From Laceyella putida (GTDB lineage: Bacteria; Bacillota; Bacilli; Thermoactinomycetales; Thermoactinomycetaceae), in the NCBI RefSeq assembly GCF_042665195.1, contig NZ_JBHTBW010000032.1, positions 1 through 64,000 of the forward strand: 64,000 nt of DNA, given 5' to 3'. Under the pieces are notes generated by a model that searched no databases, was not told the DNA's origin, and saw nothing but the letters and a program-made list of their open reading frames with translations. The position numbers and the translations under genes are program-made. Positions 1 to 7,570 of this stretch are shown here, in pieces; position 1 is the stretch's first letter; each line of letters opens with the position of its first letter.

Positions 1-852
1 GAGGTGAAGTCCCAAATGAAAAATCAAGAAGCGAAGACCTTTAAGAAGATGTGGTGTTGCTTTAATAATCAGAATCTAAAAATAGAGAAAGCGGGAGCTT
101 TTTACACGGTTGCTTTTCCCACTCTAGAAAAGAAGGTTGGCGTTCCTGTAGTGGCTCGCCCTTTCAACAAGCATGGTTAGAACGAATCATAGCGGGCACT
201 GCCAGCAAGGAGCCGGAAAGCTCTACAAGAAGAAACAGAAATGGGTTCTGGCTATTGCCATCTCATTTGATGTGCAGAAAAGCCAAGATCAAAAAGCGAT
301 GGGAGTAGACTTAGGTCTGCGCTACTTAGCTGTAGCCAGTGTGGGAACCCAGTCTCTCTTTTTTAAAGGAAATGAATGTGCTTATACTCGCAGACGCTAT
401 TCAGCTAGGCGTAGAAAACGGGGCAAAACCAAGAAACTTTCAGCAATGAAGAAGTCAAAGAATAAAGAATCCCGTTGGATGAAAAATCAGAACCATCGGA
501 TCAGTCGGCACATTGTCAACTATGCACTCACCCACGGTGTGGGTGTCATTCGCATGGAAGACTTGACCGACATTCGCAACAGAGCTAAATCTAAAAAAGA
601 AGCAGGGAGAAATCTTCACTCATGGGCGTTCTACCAACTCAAAGAATTCATCCGCTATAAAGCGGAGATGGTGGGATCCGCTTTGAAGAAGTCAAAGCGG
701 AATATACCAGTCAAACCTGCAAATGTGGTCATCATGAAAAAGCGAATCGAAAGGGGCTTCGCTTCCAGTGTAAGTGGTGTGGCTATACCTGCCATGCAGA
801 CTTAAACGGAGCAATCAATATAGGTAAGGCGATATCCGGACTCGCCGCCTAG
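1..852 (+). pseudogene. tnpB: Decayed IS200/IS605-family TnpB (OrfB), cut by window start
   Basis: Remnant of the RNA-guided nuclease TnpB of IS200/IS605-type elements. Seen in sequence: the RuvC-I motif GVDLGLRYLAV near 301-335, the RuvC-II motif IRMEDL near 548-565, and a C-terminal zinc finger (CKCG then CKWCGY) followed by the RuvC-III motif HADLNGAINIG ending at the TAG of 850-852. These pieces are not in one frame. The reading moves from frame 1 (1 to about 160) to frame 3 (about 165-205), then to frame 2 (about 215-670), then back to frame 1 from about 673, so at least three indels are needed. The last looks like a single missing base around 671-675. All three acidic RuvC residues survive, but no continuous protein can be made. 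The 5' part lies outside the window. Sequencing error could explain one shift, hardly three. Confidence 0.85.
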
Positions 853-1020
853 CGTACTGGTCATAGGTACGCCGCCCATATGGGTACATGCAACGATGTT
901 GTAGAACTGTATGGGATGGGCTGATGAGACAGCCCTGAACTTGGAAGTTGTCCAAAGCAGAAATGGATTGAGGACATTCACTATCCAAGAATCCCACGGC
1001 TTCAGCCGTGTGGAGTCTCA
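853..1020 (+). ncRNA. IS605-type right end with putative omega-RNA region
   Basis: Directly after the tnpB stop comes about 170 bases without coding sense, ending in a compact hairpin at 993-1013 (CCCACGGC, loop TTCA, GCCGTGTGG) and the tail GAGTCTCAA. In IS200/IS605 elements this 3' segment forms the right end recognised by TnpA and encodes the omega-RNA guide scaffold whose 3' end abuts the element boundary, here about 1020. Assignment rests on position and on the hairpin-plus-tail pattern; transcription is not shown. Confidence 0.5.
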
Positions 1021-1032
1021 AAAACTAAAAAA

Positions 1033-1067
1033 AGCCCTTGCTTATGACCAAGTCATAAGCAGGGGCT
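1033..1067 (-). terminator. Rho-independent terminator of cadC
   Basis: Near-perfect 16-bp inverted repeat (AGCCCTTGCTTATGAC / GTCATAAGCAGGGGCT) with a 3-nt loop. The minus strand continues into a T-rich run, so it fits the end of the minus-strand regulator gene, about 60 bases downstream of its stop. Confidence 0.8.
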
Positions 1068-1128
1068 AAAAAGTAGGTGAAGAGATATGAGTTTTAAACG
1101 TACATGCTGTAAGCTTGATAGGCATTGG

Positions 1129-1479
1129 TTAACAATTTTGATGCTCAAAAGCGATTTGAACAAGTTGTTTAATGTGTTCATCAGTAAGTGAATAGAAAAC
1201 TAACTTGCCTTCTTTTCTGTACTTTGCTAAACCCATATTCCTGAGTAAACGTACGTGGTGTGAAGCGGTGGCAACCGAAGAATCAATGATGTGGGCAATA
1301 TCGCAAACGCACAGTTCTTTTTCACATGACAAGCAATAGGCAATTTTTAATCGGGTTGGATCAGACAAAGCTTTAAAAAGTTGGGCTGTTTCAGTGAAGT
1401 CCACTTTGGCTATGTCAGTGTGCAGCCGCTCTACTTTTACTTCGTCATAACAAAAAACGTCGCAACGCTCGCTGTTCAT
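1129..1479 (-). CDS. cadC: CadC/SmtB-type metal-responsive ArsR-family repressor
   Basis: 116-residue winged-helix repressor of the ArsR/SmtB family, expected to release DNA when it binds soft metals such as Cd, Pb or Zn. The CadC subtype is shown by an N-terminal Cys pair (C6, C11 in RCDVFCYDE), by ELCVCD in the alpha-4 recognition region, and by a DNA-binding helix ending in ASHHVRLL; these give the four-cysteine site known for CadC. The start ATG at 1479 follows an AAAAGGAG ribosome site. No cadA efflux ATPase lies beside it, which is unusual because cadC normally precedes cadA; targets may be elsewhere. Two inverted repeats sharing TCAGAATGG lie upstream and are probable autoregulatory operators. 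Confidence 0.85.
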   Translation of the reverse strand: MNSERCDVFCYDEVKVERLHTDIAKVDFTETAQLFKALSDPTRLKIAYCLSCEKELCVCDIAHIIDSSVATASHHVRLLRNMGLAKYRKEGKLVFYSLTDEHIKQLVQIAFEHQNC

Positions 1480-1515
1480 AAATAATGAATGCTCCTTTTT
1501 ATTTCAATTACTATT

Positions 1516-1530
1516 TCAGAATGGTTCTGA
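1516..1530. promoter_or_regulatory. Inverted repeat, candidate CadC operator
   Basis: Perfect inverted repeat TCAGAA-TGG-TTCTGA about 40 bases upstream of the cadC start. Its left nine bases, TCAGAATGG, recur in the second repeat at 1600-1608, which suggests one protein binds both. Binding is inferred. Confidence 0.45.
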
Positions 1531-1587
1531 TATTGGATCCCTTTCCTTATTTTCTCGTTAATACTATCCGAACAATACACTGGGTTT

Positions 1588-1616
1588 ATATATATATTAT
1601 CAGAATGGATAATCAA
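1588..1616 (-). promoter_or_regulatory. cadC promoter with overlapping operator
   Basis: On the minus strand TTGATT (1616-1611) is followed after about 17-18 bases by a TATATA-rich -10. The palindrome ATTATC-N6-GATAAT at 1596-1613 lies between these boxes, the usual place for an ArsR-family operator. Promoter boxes are moderate matches. Confidence 0.5.
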
Positions 1617-1836
1617 AACGAAGATGATTTATAAATTGAGTAAGAGAGGGCGTTGTTTTTGTGTTGTAATATGTGTCATTGTTTTGCTATTCGACACAAT
1701 AAAATATATATTCGAATGTTATAGTGTGTATACTCAAAACAATTATGTGAATTCTACACGGCAATGTGAGAGGGTGTTGTTAAGTTCAAAGTTGTGCGAA
1801 TACATACTCTTGTTATCGGAGCAGGACAAGCCGGGC

Positions 1837-1872
1837 CTGATAAATATGTCGACGGCTCCAAAACCGTTTTCC
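1837..1872 (+). repeat. MITE fragment
   Basis: CTGATAAATATGTCG, one changed base, then CGGCTCCAAAACCGTTTTCC, matching 45408-45443. The outer terminal repeat and the right half are missing. Confidence 0.65.
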
Positions 1873-2000
1873 GTTGAATCCTTTGGCGGGTCGCAACGTG
1901 AACGATTTGTTAATTTCCGTTCAAACGCGTTTATGTCATAATCGTGTCGGGAAAGCGTACAATTGGAACAAATATTGGAATCCTGAAAGGGGACCCTCAG

Positions 2001-2681
2001 ATGGACCGACATGCTTTCTCGATCGATCCGGCCGTTGTAGAACACCTCGGCTCAATCATTGCGAATGGAGAAATTGACCAGCGGCATCGTTTGCTTGGCG
2101 AAGGCTTAAGCGGCAAAGTGTATGAATTTGAAAATTATGCTGTCAAAGTGTTTAAACCGGATTACAGCGAAAAAGAAGATGCGGACCTGTTAACCCGGCT
2201 CTCGGGGCATGCCGCTTTTCCGGCGCTGCACTATAAAGAAGACCAGTTCATGATTGTGGACAAGGTGAGCGGATATACGTTGGGCCAAGCCCTCAAAGCG
2301 GGTGAGAAGTTAAACGAGCGCCTGTTTAACCAGATTGAAGAGGCGGTTGAGCGTTGTTACGCGGAAGGCATAATTCCCGATGACCTGCATCTGAACAACA
2401 TCATGGTCAATCAAGACGGCCAGGTGAAGATTGTGGATGTTGGCCGCTTTTTCCACACCAATCAAGCGGTTGCCCATAAAGAGAAGTTGACGGACGATTT
2501 GGAGGCGTTAAAATATTACTGCGGCTTGTTCGGTTTTTTCTCCTCATCCAAACGGAAACGCCGTCGCCGCTACTCTTCTTCCGATTATCATCGCCATCGG
2601 GGCCACAGTTACTCTTCTTCCCATCGCCGGCGTTATTCATCTTCGGATCGGCATTATCGCCGCAAACGTTATTCGTCATAA
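2001..2681 (+). CDS. Small protein kinase-like protein with Arg/Ser/His-rich tail
   Basis: 226 residues starting at ATG 2001, chosen over an upstream ATG because AAAGGGGA stands about eight bases before it. Residues 30-155 form a minimal protein-kinase fold: glycine loop GEGLSGKVYEF (33-43), Lys49 in YAVKVFK, catalytic loop PDDLHLNN with Asp128 and Asn133, and DVG at 146-148 in place of DFG. All core catalytic residues are present, so it may be active. It is much shorter than a standard Ser/Thr kinase and resembles the small Rio/YrzF-like kinases of Bacillus. From residue 181 the chain turns into a 46-residue tail of RRRRYSSS-type repeats rich in Arg, Ser, Tyr and His, a composition reminiscent of CotB/CotG coat proteins that are phosphorylated by CotH. 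Tail phosphorylation by its own kinase domain is my inference. Monocistronic, with its own terminator. Confidence 0.75.
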   Translation: MDRHAFSIDPAVVEHLGSIIANGEIDQRHRLLGEGLSGKVYEFENYAVKVFKPDYSEKEDADLLTRLSGHAAFPALHYKEDQFMIVDKVSGYTLGQALKAGEKLNERLFNQIEEAVERCYAEGIIPDDLHLNNIMVNQDGQVKIVDVGRFFHTNQAVAHKEKLTDDLEALKYYCGLFGFFSSSKRKRRRRYSSSDYHRHRGHSYSSSHRRRYSSSDRHYRRKRYSS

Positions 2682-2685
2682 AGGT

Positions 2686-2711
2686 AAGCTCCCGTGTTGG
2701 GAGCTTTTTTA
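2686..2711 (+). terminator. Rho-independent terminator of kinase gene
   Basis: AAGCTCCC, loop GTGTT, GGGAGCTT followed by a T run, starting five bases after the stop codon. Confidence 0.9.
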
Positions 2712-2789
2712 TATTGATAGATAAAATTAATATGAGTTAAAATGGCTGAAGGTGTTCGTTGTGCAACGAACCGAAAAAAGGAGAATAGG

Positions 2790-4157
2790 GTGGTTGAGTT
2801 GAGTTTGAGCAGAGTTCAGGCCGGTCAGAACGAAGATATTCTCAAGCGGGAATTGACTGACCGACAGTTAGTGATGATTGGCTTGGGAAGCGCCATTGGC
2901 ACTGGATTGTTTATGGGATCCAGCCTTTCGATCCATTATGCCGGTCCGGCCGTGATCCTAAGCTATCTTGGCACCGCGGTGATCGTGGTGATGATGGTTT
3001 ATTGTTTGGCGAAGATGTCCATGGTTTATCCCACGGCGGGATCGTTTGGGATTCATGCCGAAAAAGTGTTGGGGCCGTGGTTTGGTTATTTGGTGCGATA
3101 TACGTATTGGGCGGCCAATGCGATTACTGTCGGTGGAGAAGCCACAGCCGTGGGCCTCTATATGAAGATGTGGTTTCCCGCCGTGCCGACATGGATCTGG
3201 GTGGTCTTATTCGCCTTCATCATTTTTATTGTCAATGCCATGTCGGTGAAAAGCTTTGGCTTGTTTGAGTATTGGTTTTCTTCGATCAAGGTGCTGGCCA
3301 TTGTCGGGTTTATCGTGCTTGGCGGTATCCTCATCTTTGGCGATCCGTCGCGTAGCATGAGCAACCTGCAAGCGCAGGGAGGGTTTATTCCCCATGGCTG
3401 GTCGGGCATCTGGATGGGAATCGTGATGGCCACGTTCAGCTTTATGGGAACGGAGATCGTGGCCGTCACCGCGGGAGAGGCCAAACAACCGAAAAAAGTG
3501 TTGATGCGTTCGATGAAATGGTTGGTGCTTCGGCTCATTCTCTTCTACGTCTTGGCGATGACCGTGATGCTTGCTGTGGTTCCGTGGGATCAAGTGGGCG
3601 GGGAAACGGTCGAACAGAGCCCGTTCGTCAAGGTGTTGGAGCATCTGGATATTCCGTTTGCGGCGGGGGTAATGAACGTGATCATCTTGACGGCGGCGAT
3701 GTCCACCATGAACGCCAATCTCTACGCCTGCACACGCATGATGTTTTCGTTGGCGCAAAGTGGCTTCGCCCCACGGGCATGGGGGAAGGTGAACGACAAA
3801 GGCGTTCCCCTCCATGCGCTGACAGCCTCTTCCTTTGGCTTGGGAGTCGCCGTGTTGCTCAATCTATTGACACCAAAAGCGTATAACACGATGTTTGGCA
3901 TTTCGATCTTTGGCGGCATTTTCACGTGGATCATTATTTTTGTGACGTATTTTTGTTACAGACGGCAGACAGCACACAAGCTGTCCTGGGCAGCCCTGAC
4001 CGGAGCGGGTGTGCTTGCGGCCATCCTGTTGACCATGCTACTCGATGCGGCTTGGATGTATGCGATTGTCACCGGTCTGGTTTGGATCGGGTCGTTAAGT
4101 GCGGTCTATTGGATAATGAATGGGAAAAAAGCAAAGCAAGCGAAGGCGTCTTCTTAA
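2790..4157 (+). CDS. Amino-acid permease, APC superfamily (AAT family)
   Basis: 455-residue inner-membrane transporter that imports an amino acid with protons. The AAT/APC signature GLGSAIGTGLFMGSS lies in the first transmembrane segment, and about 12 hydrophobic segments follow along the chain, the normal number for the family. GTG 2790 is chosen because AAAGGAG sits six to seven bases before it; the longer ATG frame from 2742 has no ribosome site. The substrate cannot be read from the sequence. The 3' end carries a 14-bp perfect inverted repeat (4135-4148 / 4164-4177) that spans the stop codon. Confidence 0.85.
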   Translation: MVELSLSRVQAGQNEDILKRELTDRQLVMIGLGSAIGTGLFMGSSLSIHYAGPAVILSYLGTAVIVVMMVYCLAKMSMVYPTAGSFGIHAEKVLGPWFGYLVRYTYWAANAITVGGEATAVGLYMKMWFPAVPTWIWVVLFAFIIFIVNAMSVKSFGLFEYWFSSIKVLAIVGFIVLGGILIFGDPSRSMSNLQAQGGFIPHGWSGIWMGIVMATFSFMGTEIVAVTAGEAKQPKKVLMRSMKWLVLRLILFYVLAMTVMLAVVPWDQVGGETVEQSPFVKVLEHLDIPFAAGVMNVIILTAAMSTMNANLYACTRMMFSLAQSGFAPRAWGKVNDKGVPLHALTASSFGLGVAVLLNLLTPKAYNTMFGISIFGGIFTWIIIFVTYFCYRRQTAHKLSWAALTGAGVLAAILLTMLLDAAWMYAIVTGLVWIGSLSAVYWIMNGKKAKQAKASS

Positions 4158-4177
4158 GGAAGGCGCCTTCGCTTGCT
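4135..4177 (+). terminator. Long stem-loop spanning permease stop, weak terminator
   Basis: Perfect 14-bp stem AGCAAGCGAAGGCG / CGCCTTCGCTTGCT that includes the last permease codons and its TAA in the loop. No T run follows, so it may act in RNA stability rather than termination. Confidence 0.5.
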
Positions 4178-4434
4178 GACAAAGTGGAACGGGAGGTCGA
4201 TTTTTGAGTCTTCGTTCCTTGGTCGCCAGATCGGGAAGTAGCTTCGTCGCCGAACTCCGGCGCAGGCAAAGTCACTGTCGTTCTTAGGGGTTGCCTGCTT
4301 TCCTCCTTCGTTCGGCACTCCGCTTGATTAACAGCTCCCAGTCACTCCGCTTTCAAAAATCTTCCTCCTCCAGGGTTTATCATTATCCCGGCGTCTTCTT
4401 AAAGAAGGTGCCTTTTTCATGCGGATCGCCGCCT
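4158..4434. other. Intergenic region without recognised gene
   Basis: Contains two copies of nearly the same palindromic core: GGCGTCTTCTTAAGGAAGGC at 4145-4164 and a near-identical copy at 4391-4410. No T-box, tRNA or coding sequence could be recognised between them. Confidence 0.5.
4390..4417 (+). terminator. Rho-independent terminator-like hairpin
   Basis: GGCGTCTTCTT paired with AAGAAGGTGCC and followed by TTTTT on the plus strand, where it would end any read-through from the permease. The convergent creatininase-family gene ends just downstream at 4435. Confidence 0.65.
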
Positions 4435-5148
4435 TTATTCCAAAGCCAAAAACTCTTCCACGGACAGGGCGATTTCCCGAACCAATGCGTTCAGGAGTGC
4501 TTTTCCCTTGTTCGCAGAAGCCCGGGAAGGGAAACCGATTGTTCCGGTTGGGGTGAAAGCTTCCATCCCCACCACTTCCAAAAGCGGACGGTGGGGGGCG
4601 TCCACGTCGATCAATTTGTCCGTTTTGACGACGCCACTGGAGAACAAGTGCATGAGCAAGGAGGTTTCCGCTTCACCCGCATGCATATCTTGGCTCAGGT
4701 TGACCGAGATGCCCGCTTGCTCGTAAGCCCGTTCCCAATGTTTGCGCGTTGGAGCCAGCATGACCCGATGTCCATGCGCGTTGAGCTCCTGCGCGATATT
4801 GCCGAGTAGCATATTGCCGCCGTGCCCATTGATGATGACGCATCGGGGGATGCCGGAGCGCTCCAATGAATGAATCACATCCTGCACAACCGCGGTGATG
4901 GTGGTTACCCTTAGTGAGAGGGAACCGGGAAAACCGCTATGTTCAAAGGAAGCGGAATAAGGGAGTGCCGGCACCACATAAGCCGGGACAAACCGTTCCG
5001 CCAACCGTTGCGCGACAATGGCGGCAATAATGGTATCTGTATGCAAGGGCAGATGCGTGCCATGTTGTTCTGTGGAACCGATTGGAAAAAAAGCCAGTTC
5101 CATGTTGACACATTCATCCCAAGAAGGGAATGGATTCATGCGGATCAC
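4435..5148 (-). CDS. Creatininase-family amidohydrolase
   Basis: 237 residues with the metal-binding motifs of creatinine amidohydrolases: PIGSTEQHGTHLPLHTD near residue 22-38, NGHGGN near 110, and DMHAGEAETS near 154. The family hydrolyses cyclic or linear amides with two metal ions; members act in creatinine breakdown, riboflavin/F420-type pathways (formamide hydrolases) and peptide cofactor maturation. No neighbour tells which. The start ATG at 5148 follows AGGTGAT. Cytosolic, with no signal peptide. Confidence 0.8.
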   Translation of the reverse strand: MIRMNPFPSWDECVNMELAFFPIGSTEQHGTHLPLHTDTIIAAIVAQRLAERFVPAYVVPALPYSASFEHSGFPGSLSLRVTTITAVVQDVIHSLERSGIPRCVIINGHGGNMLLGNIAQELNAHGHRVMLAPTRKHWERAYEQAGISVNLSQDMHAGEAETSLLMHLFSSGVVKTDKLIDVDAPHRPLLEVVGMEAFTPTGTIGFPSRASANKGKALLNALVREIALSVEEFLALE

Positions 5149-5570
5149 CTACGTTTTGCGGGATTGTACTTGCATTGTATCACAGTTGTCGTCCGGCGAG
5201 TGAAGGAAGAGGCGGTTTAAGGTGAAAAGGGAATTCGCCGGCACTGGCATCCCTCGGCTGAGGGGGATTTTGTCACGGAATTGAGATATTGACATCTACA
5301 ACTTGGAGCTATACATTTGATTTAAACGTATGTTTAGATTGGACATGCATCTCTATTTCTTTGAACCGGCAACATCGGTTCAAGTTTCATCTATAGCATC
5401 TGAAGTGAATTTATGTGAAATCTCTCACATGTCGTTGGGTGCCACGCATGATGCGAAATGGGGATGTTTCCTATAAAAATGATCATCTTATGGAATGATG
5501 TGGTTTTACCAAATGTGCCGTAGTGGCAGACTGTTTACCAACGATGGATGAGAAAAGGGGTCTTCATGCG
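5149..5570. other. Haem operon control region
   Basis: A 420-base gap without genes. It contains a moderate TTGACA-N17-TACATT promoter at 5289-5317, a perfect Fnr/Crp-type palindrome at 5413-5430 and a TATAAA box at 5472-5477. A small CCCTC/GAGGG hairpin followed by TTTT lies at about 5249-5276. Confidence 0.55.
5413..5430 (+). promoter_or_regulatory. Fnr/Crp-type operator upstream of hemE
   Basis: Perfect palindrome ATGTGA-N6-TCACAT. Bacillus Fnr recognises TGTGA-N6-TCACA. Its centre lies about 60 bases upstream of the start expected from the TATAAA box at 5472-5477. That promoter has no good -35, fitting an activator-dependent start. Anaerobic control of haem synthesis is the natural reading but is inferred. 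Confidence 0.65.
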
Positions 5571-6623
5571 ATGAAATCATCATTTAACGATACGTTTTTG
5601 CGGGCTTGCCGCAAAGAGCCCACGCCTTACGTTCCTGTATGGTACATGAGACAGGCGGGGCGCTATCAACCAGAATATCGGAAAATCAGAGAGAAATACA
5701 GTTTTTTTGAAATGAATTACATACCGGAAGTCTGCGCGGAAGTGACGAAGCTGCCCGTTGACCAATTGGGAGTGGACGCTGCTATTTTATTCGCCGATAT
5801 TGTTACGCCATTGAAGCCGATCGGGGTCGAAGTCGAGATTCGTTCCGGCATTGGGCCCGTGATAGACAATCCGATCCGCAGAGTGGAAGATGTGCGTCGC
5901 TTGGGAGAATTGGATCCGGTTTCAGACATTCCTTATATCATGGATGCGGTGAGAATCTTGACCGAACAGCTTCATGTCCCACTCATCGGCTTTGCGGGAG
6001 CGCCGTTCACTTTGGCCAGTTATCTGATTGAAGGCGGTCCCTCGAAGAATTACCACAAAACGAAAGCGATGATGTATACGGAGCCGGAGGCATGGGCTTT
6101 GTTGATGGATAAGCTGGGGGATATGACCATCACTTATCTGCGCGCGCAAATTGAAGCGGGCGCCAAAGCGGTTCAAGTGTTTGACTCATGGGTCGGCGCG
6201 GTGAGCGAAGCGGATTACCGCCAGTTTATTTTCCCCACAATGCACCGCATTTTCACCCGTTTGCAAGAAACCGGTGTGCCATTGATTTACTTTGGCGTGG
6301 GGACGGGCCATTTGCTGCGGGCCTTTAACGAGTTGCCGGTGGATGTCCTCGGTTTGGATTGGCGTGTCACGATCACCCAAGCAAGAACCGAGTACGGCGT
6401 GAACAAAGCGCTTCAAGGGAATTTGGAACCCGCGTTGCTCTTGGCTCCCTGGGAAACATTGGAACGGAAAGCCAAACAGGTGTTGGATGAAGGGATGAGG
6501 CAACCGGGGTATATTTTCAATTTGGGACATGGGATTTTCCCGCAATGCAGTGTCGAAACGATGCAGAAATTGACCGAGTTCGTTCATCGCTATACTTATC
6601 AAAACGGGGAGATGGTCGTGTGA
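5571..6623 (+). CDS. hemE: Uroporphyrinogen III decarboxylase
   Basis: 350 residues, normal length. It decarboxylates the four acetate side chains of uroporphyrinogen III to give coproporphyrinogen III in the cytosol. Seen: the N-terminal UroD signature PVWYMRQAGRYQPEYR, and GFAGAPFTLASYLIEGG in the middle of the chain. ATG 5571 is preferred to the longer frame from 5523 because AAAAGGGG stands ten bases before it and the homologous N-terminus begins there. First gene of hemEHY; its TGA overlaps the GTG of hemH. Confidence 0.97.
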   Translation: MKSSFNDTFLRACRKEPTPYVPVWYMRQAGRYQPEYRKIREKYSFFEMNYIPEVCAEVTKLPVDQLGVDAAILFADIVTPLKPIGVEVEIRSGIGPVIDNPIRRVEDVRRLGELDPVSDIPYIMDAVRILTEQLHVPLIGFAGAPFTLASYLIEGGPSKNYHKTKAMMYTEPEAWALLMDKLGDMTITYLRAQIEAGAKAVQVFDSWVGAVSEADYRQFIFPTMHRIFTRLQETGVPLIYFGVGTGHLLRAFNELPVDVLGLDWRVTITQARTEYGVNKALQGNLEPALLLAPWETLERKAKQVLDEGMRQPGYIFNLGHGIFPQCSVETMQKLTEFVHRYTYQNGEMVV

Positions 6624-7570
6624 AGCGAAAGAAAATCGGGGTGCTTCTGATGGCATATGGCACGCCGCGGAACAAGGAAGAGATCGAGCCTTATTACACG
6701 CACATTCGCAGGGGGAGAAAGCCGCCGCAGGAATTGCTCGATGAGTTGACCGAGCGCTACGAGGCGGTGGGTGAGATCAATCAATTCGCCAAAATCACGG
6801 AGGCGCAAGTGGAGAAAGTCGTGGCCGAACTCCAACAGCGCTTCCCCCAGTTGGAATTTCGGGGATATTTGGGGCTGAAGCACATTTCCCCGTTTGTGGA
6901 AGAGGCGGTGGAACGCATGGCCCGCGATGGGATTGAGGAGGCCGTCAGCTTGGTGTTGGCTCCGCACTATTCCACTTACAGCGTGAAAAGTTATAACGAA
7001 CGGGCCCAGGCGAAAGCCAAGGAACTGGACATTACGCTTTATTCCATCGACAGCTGGCACGATGAACCCCCATACATCCAATACTGGGCGGATCGTTTGA
7101 AAGCGTTGTTTGATGATATGGATGCGCAGGAAAAAGAAAAATCGGTGGTGATCTTTTCGGCGCACAGCTTGCCGGAAAAAATCTTGGCGACGGGGGATCC
7201 ATATCCGGAACAACTGCAAGAAACCGCCAAACTGATTGCCGAGAAAGTTTCCATTCCCCACTACCGGATGGGCTGGCAGAGCGCGGGAAGAACGCCGGAA
7301 CCCTGGTTGGGGCCGGATGTGCAAGATTTGACACGGGACTTGTACCAAAAGGAAGGGTTCACTTCGTTCATTTACTGCCCCATCGGGTTTGTGGCGGAAC
7401 ATCTTGAAGTGCTGTATGACAATGACATCGAGTGCAAGGCGGTGACCGATGAGCTGGGGGCAAACTATTACCGTCCCGCAATGCCCAATGCCCGGCCGGA
7501 GTTTATCGCTTGTTTAAGCGGGATTTTGAGCAAAGAACTTATACGAAAAGGAGTCATCGCAGAGGAATGA
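6620..7570 (+). CDS. hemH: Ferrochelatase (coproporphyrin type)
   Basis: 316 residues starting with GTG 6620, which overlaps the hemE stop (GTGA); GGGGAGA upstream is the ribosome site. It inserts Fe2+ into the porphyrin ring; in Firmicutes the known substrate is coproporphyrin III (CpfC). Seen: GVLLMAYGTP at the N-terminus, the catalytic-histidine motif VVIFSAHSLP, and GFVAEHLEVLYD with the conserved glutamate near the C-terminus. Translationally coupled to hemE and hemY. Confidence 0.96.
   Translation: MKRKKIGVLLMAYGTPRNKEEIEPYYTHIRRGRKPPQELLDELTERYEAVGEINQFAKITEAQVEKVVAELQQRFPQLEFRGYLGLKHISPFVEEAVERMARDGIEEAVSLVLAPHYSTYSVKSYNERAQAKAKELDITLYSIDSWHDEPPYIQYWADRLKALFDDMDAQEKEKSVVIFSAHSLPEKILATGDPYPEQLQETAKLIAEKVSIPHYRMGWQSAGRTPEPWLGPDVQDLTRDLYQKEGFTSFIYCPIGFVAEHLEVLYDNDIECKAVTDELGANYYRPAMPNARPEFIACLSGILSKELIRKGVIAEE

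Larger units (their letters stand above)
1480..2000. other. Intergenic region, cadC control sites and a repeat fragment
   Basis: Holds the cadC operators described separately and, at 1837-1872, a 36-base fragment that matches the MITE at 45408-45443 with one mismatch. Open frames here (for example 1624-1941) lack a ribosome site and recognisable domains, and run through the repeat fragment. I see no gene. Confidence 0.6.

Noticed and set aside
815..1021. Minus-strand 68-residue frame
   Set aside because: Lies in the IS605 right end and putative omega-RNA; no ribosome site or homology-like pattern.
1624..1941. 105-residue plus-strand frame
   Set aside because: No ribosome site, passes through a MITE fragment and has no recognisable domain.
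4158..4434. Possible T-box riboswitch
   Set aside because: The conserved T-box GGGTGGNACCGCG was not found on either strand, and no aminoacyl-tRNA or amino-acid gene follows in the right direction.
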